Positions 30,621 to 38,228 of a stretch of DNA of 39,757 bases are shown piece after piece; the stretch's first letter is position 1; every line of letters begins with the position of its first letter. The notes under the pieces were generated by a model, which was given only the letters and a program-made list of their open reading frames with translations, ran no database searches and was not told the DNA's origin. Location of the stretch: positions 1-39,757 of the forward strand of contig DCUH01000016.1 in assembly GCA_002327765.1 (NCBI GenBank), written 5' to 3'. This DNA is from a bacterium UBA2219 (lineage in GTDB: Bacteria > Desulfobacterota > Deferrimicrobia > Deferrimicrobiales > Deferrimicrobiaceae). A program made the position numbers and the translations under genes.

Positions 30621-30869
30621 ATGACCGCGAGGCGCGCGGCCCTTTGGTGCGCCGCCGGACTGGGCCTTCCCCAGGTGGCGGCGCTGAAACGGCTGGTGGA
30701 CGCCGACAGCGGCGCGCGCCGACAGCTCTACGAAGAGGTGGCCAGGGCCCTGAACCTGACCCCCGACCAGGTGCCGCAGGTTCGCGGGATCTTCGCGAAG
30801 CAATGGCGGGACAAGGCGCAGGCCGGCTGGGCGGTCCAGGGCGACGACGGCAGGTGGGGGCGGAAATAG
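30621..30869 (+). CDS. YdbL/DUF1318-like short protein
   Basis: The 82-residue frame has a GGGGA ribosome site. Its end matches the DUF1318 (YdbL) core: ARRQLYEEVARALNLTPDQVPQV, then KAQAGWAVQGDDGRWGRK, as in family members with R-x-x-Y-x-x-I-A...V...K-A-x-x-G-x-x-V-Q...G-x-W. YdbL proteins are periplasmic and accompany YdbH/YnbE. Here the signal is poor (residues 5-20 are only mildly hydrophobic) and neither partner is adjacent, so this may be a remnant. It converges with pgl, 12 bases away. Confidence 0.5.
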   Translation: MTARRAALWCAAGLGLPQVAALKRLVDADSGARRQLYEEVARALNLTPDQVPQVRGIFAKQWRDKAQAGWAVQGDDGRWGRK

Positions 30870-30881
30870 CGGCTCGCCGCC

Positions 30882-31616
30882 TTACGGGAGCCCGCAAGCC
30901 CCGGTAAGCGCGGAAGCCGCCGCCGCGTCGACGAACCAGCGCAGGTCCCCCGAAACGGGGCGGACGAGGGAGGCGGGATAGCGGGCCGCCGCTTCCCCGT
31001 CTTCGAGCAGCGCCCGCAGGACATCCGCTTTCCCCGCGCCGGAGACGAGGAAGAGCACCGTCGAGGCGCGGTTCAGAAGCGGCAGCGTGACCGTGACCCG
31101 GGAGAACGCCTCTTCGGGCCGCTTCGCCACCGCGGCCCATCGCACCGCCTCGGCGACGGCGGGCGAGCCGGGCAGGAGAGACGCCGTGTGGCCGTCGGAC
31201 CCGAGGCCCAGGAGCGCCAGATCGAACCGGGGCGGGACGCCCGGGAAAAAAACCTTCAACTCCTCCTCATACGCGGCGGCGGCTTCCGCCGGGGACAGGT
31301 CGCAGCGGACGGGGTGGACGTGTCCCGGGTCGACCGGAACGCGGTCGAGCAGGCTCTTCCGGGCCATCCCGTAGTTGCTGTGCGGGGAATCGGGGGGAAC
31401 GCACCGCTCGTCCCCCCAGAAGAGATGGACCGCTTCCCACGGGACGCGGCCGCGCAGCGGCTTCCCCGCCAGCAGCTCGTACGTCCGCCTCGGCGTGTCG
31501 CCGCCGGCGAGCAGGACCGAAAACTTCCCGCGGGCCCGGACCGCCTCGCGCGCTTTCCCGGCGAACAGCTCGGCGGCGGCCCGGCCGAGCGCTTCGACGT
31601 CGGCGAACCGCTCCAT
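30882..31616 (-). CDS. pgl: 6-Phosphogluconolactonase
   Basis: The 244-residue cytoplasmic enzyme hydrolyses 6-phosphogluconolactone, the second step of the oxidative pentose phosphate path. Family motifs are LLAGGDTPRRTYELLA near the N-terminus (phosphate-binding loop), HLFWGDERCVPPDSPHSNYGMAR, and the catalytic LLGLGSDGHTASLLPG. The start ATG at 31616 overlaps the zwf stop codon (TGATG), so it is made by coupled translation directly after the enzyme that produces its substrate. Third and last gene of gnd-zwf-pgl. Confidence 0.95.
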   Translation of the reverse strand: MERFADVEALGRAAAELFAGKAREAVRARGKFSVLLAGGDTPRRTYELLAGKPLRGRVPWEAVHLFWGDERCVPPDSPHSNYGMARKSLLDRVPVDPGHVHPVRCDLSPAEAAAAYEEELKVFFPGVPPRFDLALLGLGSDGHTASLLPGSPAVAEAVRWAAVAKRPEEAFSRVTVTLPLLNRASTVLFLVSGAGKADVLRALLEDGEAAARYPASLVRPVSGDLRWFVDAAAASALTGACGLP

Positions 31617-33133
31617 CAACCCGGGTTCCCCTCCGTTTCCGGCCGCAGCCACCTGTGCCCCTCCCTGGCGATCAGCAGTTCCGAAGATTCCGGGCCCCAG
31701 CTGCCGGCCGCGTAGTCGGGGAAGTCGGCGGGAGGCACCGACTCCCAGGCCTCCAGGATCGGGGAGATCACCGTCCACGCGCATTCCACCTGGTCCGCCC
31801 GCATGAAGAGCGTCGCGTCGCCGCGGATCGCGTCGAGCAGCAGCGTTTCGTAGGCCTCGGGTACGGAGGCCTTGAACGCCTCCCGGTATCGGAACTGCAT
31901 GTCTACTGCGCCCAGCAGAAGGCGGACGCCCGGCTGCTTGGCCTGTATCCGTGCGCCGATCCCCTCCTCCGGCTGGATCCGGAGGGTGATCCGGTTCGGC
32001 TGCCACCCCTCGACCGCAGCGGACGGAAAGAGCTGGAGCGGCGGGGAACGGAAGATGACGGAGACCTCGGAGACCTTCGCCTTCAGCCGCTTCCCCGTCC
32101 GCAGGTAGAACGGCACTCCCTGCCAGCGCCAGTTTTCGATGTTCAACTTGAACGCCGCGAAAGTCTCGGTGGCCGAATCGGGGGCCACGCGCTTCTCCTC
32201 CCGGTACCCCGGGACCTGCTCCCCGAGCACGGTCCCTCCCCGGTACTGCCCGCGGACGGCGACCCGGTGGACCTCGTCGCGATGGATCGGGCGGACCGCC
32301 CGCAGGACGTCGACCATCTTGTTGCGGACCTCGTCCGCGGCGAAGGAGATCGGCGGCTCCATTGCCATGAGGCAGAGGACCTGGAGGAGGTGGTTCTGCC
32401 CGACATCCCGCAGCGCCCCGGCGTTGTCGTAGAATTCGCCGCGGTCCCCGACGCCGACCGTCTCCGCGACGGTGACCTGCACGTGGTCGATGTAGCGCCG
32501 GTTCCATACCGGCTCGAAGAGGGAGTTGGCGAACCGGAAGGCGAGGATGTTCTGCACCGTCTCCTTGCCGAGGTAATGGTCGATCCGGTAGATCTGCGAT
32601 TCGGCGAACATGCCGGAGAGCGACGCGTTCAGCGCCCGGGCCGACGCCAGGTCGCGCCCGAACGGCTTTTCGACGACGATGCGGTCTCGCGAGCAGTCCC
32701 GGCAGACGCCGAGGCGCGTGAGGGCCGCGGCGGCGGGTTCCATCACGGACGGCGGGACGGCGAGGTAGTAGACGCGGTTCGCCCGCCCTCCCCACGCCCC
32801 CTCGATCTCCGCGAGTTTCCGCTCGAGCCCCGCCCCCCCGGCGGGGTCCGTCAGGTCCCCGGGGACGTAGTAAAGGTCCCGGGCGAAGGCATCCCACGCC
32901 GCGCCGTCCGCCTTTCCCCGGCGGGAAAAGCGGTCGACCCCGTCTTTGAGCCGCGCCCGGAACGCCGCGTCGTCCAGGGCCTTGCGCGCCACTCCGATCA
33001 CCGCGAACCGCTCCGGGAGGTGGCGGTCCTGCCGGAGGTTGAAGAGGGCGGGCACGAGCTTCCTCCAGGTCAGGTCTCCCCCGGCGCCGTAGATGACGAG
33101 GATCGTCGGATCGATCGAGGCGTTCCGCGGCAT
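31616..33133 (-). CDS. zwf: Glucose-6-phosphate 1-dehydrogenase
   Basis: The 505-residue enzyme oxidises glucose 6-phosphate with NAD(P)+. It carries the nucleotide fingerprint YGAGGDLTWRKLVPAL (16-21 is GAGGDL where most have GASGDL), EKPFGRDL (155-162), and the substrate and catalytic motif RIDHYLGKE (173-181), followed by DHVQVTVAETVGVGDRGEFYDNAGALRDVGQNHLLQ. Length is normal. ATG 33133 starts four bases after the gnd stop codon; a longer open frame running into gnd is an artefact. Position between gnd and pgl gives one transcription unit for NADPH and pentose supply. Confidence 0.96.
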   Translation of the reverse strand: MPRNASIDPTILVIYGAGGDLTWRKLVPALFNLRQDRHLPERFAVIGVARKALDDAAFRARLKDGVDRFSRRGKADGAAWDAFARDLYYVPGDLTDPAGGAGLERKLAEIEGAWGGRANRVYYLAVPPSVMEPAAAALTRLGVCRDCSRDRIVVEKPFGRDLASARALNASLSGMFAESQIYRIDHYLGKETVQNILAFRFANSLFEPVWNRRYIDHVQVTVAETVGVGDRGEFYDNAGALRDVGQNHLLQVLCLMAMEPPISFAADEVRNKMVDVLRAVRPIHRDEVHRVAVRGQYRGGTVLGEQVPGYREEKRVAPDSATETFAAFKLNIENWRWQGVPFYLRTGKRLKAKVSEVSVIFRSPPLQLFPSAAVEGWQPNRITLRIQPEEGIGARIQAKQPGVRLLLGAVDMQFRYREAFKASVPEAYETLLLDAIRGDATLFMRADQVECAWTVISPILEAWESVPPADFPDYAAGSWGPESSELLIAREGHRWLRPETEGNPG

Positions 33134-33137
33134 CGTC

Positions 33138-34163
33138 TCAAGCCCCCTTTCCGACCGGCTTCTCCGCGTGGCCCCCGAACTCGCGGCGCATCGCGGAGAG
33201 CAGGCGGTTCGCGAAGTCGGCCTGCCCCCGCGAGTCGAACCGCTGGAACAGCGCGGCCGCGAGGACGGGCACGGGGACCCCCTCGTCGACGGCCGCCTCC
33301 ACCGTCCAGCGCCCCTCGCCGGAATCGGAGACGCGCCCGGAGAACCCGTCGAGCCCCGGGTCGCGGGCGAGCGCACGAGCCGTCAGGTCGAGCAGCCACG
33401 AGGTGATGACGCTCCCGCGGCGCCACAGTTCCGAGATGTCGGGGAGGTCGAAGTCATATCGGAAATGCCCGGGATGGCGCAGCGGCGCAGTCTCCGCATC
33501 GGCCTCGCGTCCCGCCGCCCCGACGCCGGCGTGCCGCAGGATGTTGAAGCCTTCCGCGTACGCGGCCATCATCCCGTACTCGATCCCGTTGTGGACCATC
33601 TTGACGAAATGCCCCGCCCCGCTCGGCCCGCAACGGAGGTACCCCCGGTCGGCCGTCGACCTTCCCGCGTCGCGGCCGGGAGTCCGCGGCGCGGAGTCCG
33701 CGCCCGGCGCCAGCGCCTCGAAGACCGGGGCGAGATGCTCCACGCCGTCGCGAGCGCCGCCGATCATCAGGCAGTAGCCGCGCTCCTTTCCCCAGACGCC
33801 CCCGCTCGTCCCGACGTCGAGGTAGCGGATCCCGCGGGCCGAAAGCTCGGCGTCCCGCCGGATGTCGTCCTGGTAATGCGAATTCCCCCCGTCCACGAGG
33901 ATGTCGCCGGAGGAAAGCAGCGGGGCGACCTCGCCGACGACCTGGTCGACTACCGCCGCGGGAACCATGAGCCATACGACGCGCGGGGGCGCAAGCCGCG
34001 CGACCAGCTCCGCCGCGCTCGCGGCGGGGGCCGCCCCCTCGCCGGCCAGCGCCTCGACCGCCTTCGCGTCCCGGTCGTGGACGACGCACTCATGCCCGCG
34101 CCGCAGCAGGCGCCTCACCATGTCGCCCCCCATCCGGCCCGCGCCGATCATCCCGATCCTCAT
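33138..34163 (-). CDS. gnd: 6-Phosphogluconate dehydrogenase, short (decarboxylating, YqeC/GndA-like) form
   Basis: The 341-residue enzyme converts 6-phosphogluconate to ribulose 5-phosphate. It has the Rossmann GMIGAGRMGGDMVRRL, VDGGNSHYQDD, YLDVGTSGGVWGKERGYCLMIGG, and the catalytic region GHFVKMVHNGIEYGMMAAYAEG (Lys and Asn). The length is that of the single-domain-tail form (about 300-340), often NAD-preferring, not the 470-residue enzyme of enterics. ATG 34163 follows GGGGAGG. A segment near residues 145-165 (GADSAPRTPGRDAG) is longer than usual and low in complexity. First gene of the operon; its promoter lies in 34164-34236 and was not resolved. Confidence 0.94.
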   Translation of the reverse strand: MRIGMIGAGRMGGDMVRRLLRRGHECVVHDRDAKAVEALAGEGAAPAASAAELVARLAPPRVVWLMVPAAVVDQVVGEVAPLLSSGDILVDGGNSHYQDDIRRDAELSARGIRYLDVGTSGGVWGKERGYCLMIGGARDGVEHLAPVFEALAPGADSAPRTPGRDAGRSTADRGYLRCGPSGAGHFVKMVHNGIEYGMMAAYAEGFNILRHAGVGAAGREADAETAPLRHPGHFRYDFDLPDISELWRRGSVITSWLLDLTARALARDPGLDGFSGRVSDSGEGRWTVEAAVDEGVPVPVLAAALFQRFDSRGQADFANRLLSAMRREFGGHAEKPVGKGA

Positions 34164-34236
34164 CGCGCACCTCCCCGAAGGCATCGCCTCGATTCGTCCC
34201 ATCCATCATATATCCAAAAACCCGTCCCCCCCCCCT

Positions 34237-34252
34237 TGGCACGTTCGATGCT
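34237..34252 (+). promoter_or_regulatory. Sigma-54 promoter
   Basis: TGGCACG-TTCG-ATGCT matches the sigma-54 consensus TGGCACG-N4-TTGCW at all fixed bases but one; GG and GC are correctly spaced at -24 and -12. Transcription would start near 34263, about 47 bases before the small membrane protein gene. No enhancer-binding site could be assigned in the short upstream gap shared with gnd. Confidence 0.75.
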
Positions 34253-34309
34253 GCTTTATGGAAAGGGTTGATGAACGAGCTTCGGCGGAAGCGGATAAAG
34301 GGGGACAAC

Positions 34310-34483
34310 ATGAAAGAATACAGCCGCTTGTTCCTTCTCTCCCTGGTTTGCCTCGCGTGCCTGCTGATTGCATATCTGTATCCCGTGGGCCGGCTGGGCT
34401 CGATTTCGTTATTGCTGCTGTATATCGTGGTGGTGGCCGTTTACGCGCATTCCATCAACAAAAACCACTACCTCTGGCGTTAG
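34310..34483 (+). CDS. Small two-span membrane protein behind a sigma-54 promoter
   Basis: The 57-residue protein has two hydrophobic helices: LFLLSLVCLACLLIAYLY and LGSISLLLLYIVVVAVYA, joined by a short Pro-Val-Gly-Arg turn and ending in a polar tail (NKNHYLWR). The ATG at 34310 is preferred to an upstream in-frame start because AAAGGGGG lies at right spacing. The near-consensus sigma-54 promoter and the strong terminator at 34494 define a single-gene unit. No family is recognised. Role unknown; the regulation suggests a condition-specific small membrane factor. Confidence 0.65.
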   Translation: MKEYSRLFLLSLVCLACLLIAYLYPVGRLGSISLLLLYIVVVAVYAHSINKNHYLWR

Positions 34484-34493
34484 CGGCGGGGGG

Positions 34494-34528
34494 AAAAAAA
34501 GAGCCCCGGACAGGCGTCCGGGGCTCTT
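34494..34528. terminator. Bidirectional terminator between two small membrane genes
   Basis: AGAGCCCCGGAC (34500-34511) pairs perfectly with GTCCGGGGCTCT (34516-34527) around AGGC. On the minus strand it runs into TTTTTTT; on the plus strand into TTCACCTT. It serves the convergent genes on either side. Confidence 0.9.
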
Positions 34529-34557
34529 CACCTTGTCGATGCGGCGACGCGAAAGCG

Positions 34558-34731
34558 CTACAGATACGCCTTCGTGCGCAATTCCTTCAGCGGGTCGACC
34601 GGCTGGCTGCCTTTCTCCTCGACAGGCGGCCCAGCGGTGTGTTTCAGCTTTCCCCTTTTCCGCACTTTGAAGAACAGGTCGGCGAGCACCACGGTCGCGA
34701 TGATCGACGCGCCCACCATTATGAGTTCCAT
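34558..34731 (-). CDS. Small single-span membrane protein
   Basis: The 57-residue protein has one N-terminal membrane helix (MELIMVGASIIATVVLADLFF) and a basic then polar cytoplasmic tail (KVRKRGKLKHT, PVDPLKELRTKAYL). The ATG at 34731 is preferred over a longer frame because GAGGCGG precedes it and the hydrophobic helix starts at once. Its terminator is shared with the convergent sigma-54 gene. Family and function are not recognised. Confidence 0.55.
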   Translation of the reverse strand: MELIMVGASIIATVVLADLFFKVRKRGKLKHTAGPPVEEKGSQPVDPLKELRTKAYL

Positions 34732-35025
34732 GATCCGCCTCGCACCCGTGATTTCCAGCCGGACCGGTACGGAAGACTTATCGGAAGAAACGCGGCATAT
34801 CTTTACCCCGTACCGCATTCCGGGCACGGGATGAATCCGGGGGCCGCACGACATGAACGCGGTTCCCGACGTTTCCCGGCCCCTCCCGGCATTCCCCGGG
34901 ACCGGGATTCCGCCCCGCGTGGCATACTACGTCCGGGGGCGGCCGCCGGGCGAGTCGCGGTCGATGGCGTTCGCGCGGGCAACGCCGGGGGAACCGGCCC
35001 CGGAAGCATTTGACGGGAGGAAGAT

Positions 35026-36204
35026 ATGGCGGCGGACCGGATCCTGTCCCTGGCGGCGGCGTGCGTCCTGGCGGTGACGGCCGCATCGGCCGGGTGCGCG
35101 CCCCTCGCCCGTCCCGCCGCTTCCGCCGCAGGGGGACAGGCCGCCGGAATAGGGGCCGGAATCGCGGAACCGGGCGACGCGGCCCGCCGCGAGGATATCC
35201 TCCGGGTCATGACCTCGGTCGCCGAATGGCAGCTTGCGGCCCCCTCGAAGCACCGGACGAACGACTGGCAGTGGGGCGTGTTCTGGGCGGGGCTGGCCGC
35301 CTTCGCCCCCGTCTCCGGCGACCCGGGGAGGTACTACGGGGCGATCCGCCGCAACGGCGAGGCGAACGGATGGAACCCCGGGCCGAGCCGCTTTTGCGTC
35401 GACGATTACGCCGTCGCGCAAAGCTACTTCCTCATCCATCGGATCGAGAAGGACCGGAACATGATCGCGCCGACGCTTTCGCGGATCGACGTCATGCTGG
35501 GGATGCCCTTCGACGAGCCGCTCGACTTCAGCCAGGAGAAGACCGACCGCGAGTGGGCGACGTGCGACTCCCTCTTCATGCTCCCGCCGGCCCTCGCGAT
35601 GGCTTCCGCCGCCACCGGCGACCGCCGCTACGCCGGCCTCATGGACCGGCTCTGGTGGAAGACGACGGACTACCTGTACGACAGTGAGGAGCGGCTCTTC
35701 TACCGGGACAGCCGCTTCTTCGCGCTGCGCGAGCCGAACGGGCGCAAGGTCTTCTGGAGCCGGGGCAACGGCTGGGTGCTCGCGGGGACCGCGCGCGTCC
35801 TGCAGCAGCTGCCCGCGGACCATCCCGGGCGGCACAGGTACGTCCGCCTGTTCCGGGAGATGGCGCAAAGGATCGCCGGCCTGCAGGCAAGCGACGGGTA
35901 CTGGCGCGCAGGGCTCCTCGACCCGGAAAGCTGGCCGGCGCCGGAGACCAGCGGCACGGGGCTGCACGTGTACGCGCTCGCCTGGGGAGTGAACGAGGGG
36001 CAGCTGGACCGCGCCGCCTTCGCTCCCGTGGTGCGCAGGGGATGGGCGGCGCTGGCCCGGTCCGTGCGGCCGGACGGCATGCTCGGGGACGTCCAGCCGG
36101 AGAGCGACCGGCCCGGGAAGACGACGGGCGACCGCACGGAGCTCTTCGGCGCCGGGGCGTTCCTGCTGGCCGGCAGCGAGGTGCTCCGGATGGAGGGCCC
36201 CTAG
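35026..36204 (+). CDS. Glycoside hydrolase family 105-like lipoprotein (unsaturated glucuronyl/galacturonyl hydrolase)
   Basis: The 392-residue exported protein has a lipoprotein-type signal with a Cys after ASAG (residue 24). The mature part is an alpha/alpha-barrel like YteR/RhiN: NDWQWGVFWAGLAAF, RFCVDDYAVAQSYFLIHR with the Asp pair in the expected catalytic loop, ATCDSLFMLPPALAMASAATGD, FWSRGNGWVLAGTARVLQQLP, then GYWRAGLLDPES and ETSGTGLHVYALAWGVNEG. The family hydrates 4,5-unsaturated uronic ends left by polysaccharide lyases. ATG 35026 follows GGGAGG. No lyase or sugar transporter is nearby, so this is an isolated enzyme; the sugar is unknown. Its TAG stop overlaps the stop of the convergent receiver remnant (CTAG). 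Confidence 0.85.
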   Translation: MAADRILSLAAACVLAVTAASAGCAPLARPAASAAGGQAAGIGAGIAEPGDAARREDILRVMTSVAEWQLAAPSKHRTNDWQWGVFWAGLAAFAPVSGDPGRYYGAIRRNGEANGWNPGPSRFCVDDYAVAQSYFLIHRIEKDRNMIAPTLSRIDVMLGMPFDEPLDFSQEKTDREWATCDSLFMLPPALAMASAATGDRRYAGLMDRLWWKTTDYLYDSEERLFYRDSRFFALREPNGRKVFWSRGNGWVLAGTARVLQQLPADHPGRHRYVRLFREMAQRIAGLQASDGYWRAGLLDPESWPAPETSGTGLHVYALAWGVNEGQLDRAAFAPVVRRGWAALARSVRPDGMLGDVQPESDRPGKTTGDRTELFGAGAFLLAGSEVLRMEGP

Positions 36205-36729
36205 CCCAGCAGCTCCCGGACCTTCCGCGCCAGCTCCTTCATGGAGAACGGCTTCTGGATGAAGTACACGCCTTCCTCCAGCACGCCCTGGCGCGCGATG
36301 AGGTCCGCCGTGTAGCCCGACATGAACAGGTGCCGGGGGCCGGGACAGATGGCCAGCAGCCGCTTCGCGAGCTCCTTCCCGTTCATCTCCGGCATCACGA
36401 CGTCCGTGACGAACAGGTCGATCTTCGGGTTTTCCCCGGCAAGGCGGATCGCCTCCCCCGGCGAGGCCGCGGTCAGCACCGCGTACCCCAGGTATGGAGC
36501 GGATCAGGGGGCGCAGCCGGCGGATCGCTTCCTCCCGGCCGATCTTTCCGTCGCGCGCCTGCGCCAGAACCGGCTCCGCGGCGTTGCGCGCCACCGAGAC
36601 GATGTTGACCAGCCCCTGCCGGTATTGCGCCTCGACGCCTTCGAACAGCGTGTTCATGTACCTCTGGAACACGAACAGGAAAACCCCGATCGAAAGACAG
36701 ACCAGCAGGGCGAGGAGGAGAAGCGGCAT
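36201..36729 (-). pseudogene. Hybrid sensor kinase remnant: N-terminal sensor start joined to C-terminal receiver
   Basis: Two parts lie on one strand in different frames. From 36729: a membrane anchor and the first helix of a Cache-type sensor (MPLLLLALLVCLSIGVFLFV, YRQGLVNIVSVARNAAEPVL, REEAIRRLRPLIRS). At about 36495 the match jumps, with a one-base frame change, to the middle of a receiver domain: YAVLTAASPGEAIRL, the phospho-acceptor motif LFVTDVVMPEMNGKELA, LFMSGYTADLI and IQKPFSMKELARKVRELL. The rest of the Cache domain, the HisKA and ATPase domains and the first receiver strand with its acidic pair are gone. An internal deletion in a hybrid histidine kinase explains this. The remnant receiver (start 36479) might still be translated, but it lacks Mg-binding acids. 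Confidence 0.75.
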
Positions 36730-36819
36730 CCAGAGGGCCTTCGGGGCCTGCCGCTTCCCGCCGGAATGGCTTATGGACGCACCCTTCCCGGACCGTGGGA
36801 CGCCTGGCGAAACGGCTCC

Positions 36820-37362
36820 CTAGATCCAGTATTCCGGGTACTTCCGGGTATTGGGGATGTTGTTGAAGAGCAGCGCGACGACCAGCAGGATCAGGGCCCC
36901 CGCGGCGACGGGCAGCAGGGCGTAGGAATACCCGAGGGCCTGGATCTTCGGGCCGCCGATCACGGCGATCAGCGACGTCGCCCCGGCGGGCGGGTGCAGC
37001 GTCTTGGTGGCGTGCATCGCCGCGATGGCCGTCCCGACGGCCACTCCTCCGGCCAGCCACGGAAAGGGATGAAGCAGCTTGAAGACGGTCACGCCGACGA
37101 GCGCGGAGACGACATGCCCGCCCACCAGGTTCCTCGGCTGGGCCAGAGGGCTTTTTATTGCGCCGAAGATGAGGACGGCGGAGGCACCGTAGGAAGCGAT
37201 GACGAGCAGCCGGCCGGCGGGCGCCACGAAGTGATCGTTCAGGAACAGTACTGCGGCGATCCCGACGATGCCGCCTGCCCAAGACAGCAGGATCTCCCGA
37301 ACGGAGACTCTCGGGGGGCTCTGGGTGCTCCCCTTCATCTTGCGAAAATAGTCCGCGATCAT
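36820..37362 (-). CDS. HPP-family integral membrane protein
   Basis: The 180-residue protein has four membrane helices and the name-giving motif in HATKTLHPPAGATSLIAVIGG, preceded by VIASYGASAVLIFGAIKSPLAQPRNLVGGH, both diagnostic of the HPP family. In many bacteria HPP is fused to CBS domains; here a CBS protein is encoded directly upstream and overlaps by four bases (ATGA), a split version of that architecture. Some plant and cyanobacterial HPP proteins move nitrite; a transport role under nucleotide control by the CBS partner is inferred. The start follows TATTTTCGCAAG-type sequence in the CBS gene end. Confidence 0.88.
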   Translation of the reverse strand: MIADYFRKMKGSTQSPPRVSVREILLSWAGGIVGIAAVLFLNDHFVAPAGRLLVIASYGASAVLIFGAIKSPLAQPRNLVGGHVVSALVGVTVFKLLHPFPWLAGGVAVGTAIAAMHATKTLHPPAGATSLIAVIGGPKIQALGYSYALLPVAAGALILLVVALLFNNIPNTRKYPEYWI

Positions 37363-37976
37363 GACCGGATCCTCATCATGGCGTTCACGATGTCGCTGCG
37401 CGCGAGGATCCCCAGGAGGCGCCCCTCCAGATCCGTCACCGGCAGGCGGTTCACCTGCCTGCCGGCCAGCAGGTCGGCCAGCTCTGCCAGGGTGGCGTCG
37501 TCCCGAACCGTCAAGGCAGGGGAGGTCATGATCTCGCGCGCGGGCAGGTCGCGGACCCGCGTGCACATGCATCCCCCCGCACGGAGGCAGCCCGCCATCA
37601 TGGTCATGAGGCTGCCGGACCTTCCTCCCAGCATCCGCCGGATGATGTCCTTCTCGGAGATGACGCCGACGACTTTCCCGTCCGTGCCGGCCACGGGAAC
37701 GCCGGATACCCCGCCTTCGCTCATGGCCAGCACCACGTCCTCGAGCCGGTCCTCCGGAGACACCTTGACGACCTTCTCGTTCATGATGTCCCGCGCCTTC
37801 ACCGAACGCGTGAACCGCTCCACGGCGAGCCGGAAGGCGATGCGGTACAGCTCCTTGAAATCCCCAGGGGTGATGTCGATGTAGGACGACAGCGACTTCA
37901 TCGCTTCCATCACGTCGGCGTCGGTCAGACCTGCCACGGGAAGCCCCGTTCCGTTGCGCTCCGTATCTTTTTTCAT
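37359..37976 (-). CDS. CBS-pair regulatory protein coupled to HPP
   Basis: The 205-residue cytoplasmic protein has an N-terminal helical part (DVMEAMKSLSSYIDITPGDFKELY), then two CBS motifs: VKARDIMNEKVVKVSPEDRLEDV with GVPVAGTDGKVVGVISEKDIIRRM, and PAREIMTSPALTVRDDATLAELADLL with RLPVTDLEGRLLGILARSDIV. Between them lies a cysteine-containing insert, GCLRAGGCMCTRV. CBS pairs bind adenine nucleotides. ATG 37976 is chosen because the longer frame adds only a low-complexity start. Its end overlaps the HPP start, so the two are likely partners; the Cys insert may bind metal or sense redox state (speculative). Confidence 0.87.
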   Translation of the reverse strand: MKKDTERNGTGLPVAGLTDADVMEAMKSLSSYIDITPGDFKELYRIAFRLAVERFTRSVKARDIMNEKVVKVSPEDRLEDVVLAMSEGGVSGVPVAGTDGKVVGVISEKDIIRRMLGGRSGSLMTMMAGCLRAGGCMCTRVRDLPAREIMTSPALTVRDDATLAELADLLAGRQVNRLPVTDLEGRLLGILARSDIVNAMMRIRS

Positions 37977-38115
37977 GGCTGGAGGATACCAGCACCGCGG
38001 CGGCATGTCGACCCTGTTCGCACGGGTCCGGGAAGCCCCGCGGGATCCTGTTTTTCCCGCCCGATGCGGCCGTGTTTTGCGCGATACATTCTCATTATTA
38101 AAGAAAATTTTTAGC

Positions 38116-38142
38116 TAAAGAGTTCCCGGGTGCTACCGATAA
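38116..38142 (+). promoter_or_regulatory. Sigma-28 (FliA) type promoter of the chemoreceptor gene
   Basis: TAAAGAGT (38116-38123), 11 bases, and ACCGATAA (38135-38142) fit the flagellar consensus TAAAGTTT-N11-GCCGATAA with correct spacing and 7 of 8 matches in the -10 box. The gene downstream encodes a chemoreceptor, the expected target class. Confidence 0.75.
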
Positions 38143-38228
38143 GTTACGACAGGTGGCAAATTTTTGCCCAGGGAGATCGCGAAGGGAAACGACGTCGACG
38201 CGGAAAAAAAGCTCGGGGGAGCAAAACG

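Noticed and set aside
34927..36729. A 600-codon minus-strand frame spanning the GH105 gene
   Set aside because: Only its first 78 residues (sensor start) resemble a protein family; the rest is antisense to GH105. The real continuation is the receiver in another frame.
38153..38170. TGGCAAATTTTTGCCC as a sigma-54 promoter for the chemoreceptor
   Set aside because: The GG-GC spacing is one base short, while a well-spaced sigma-28 element lies just upstream.
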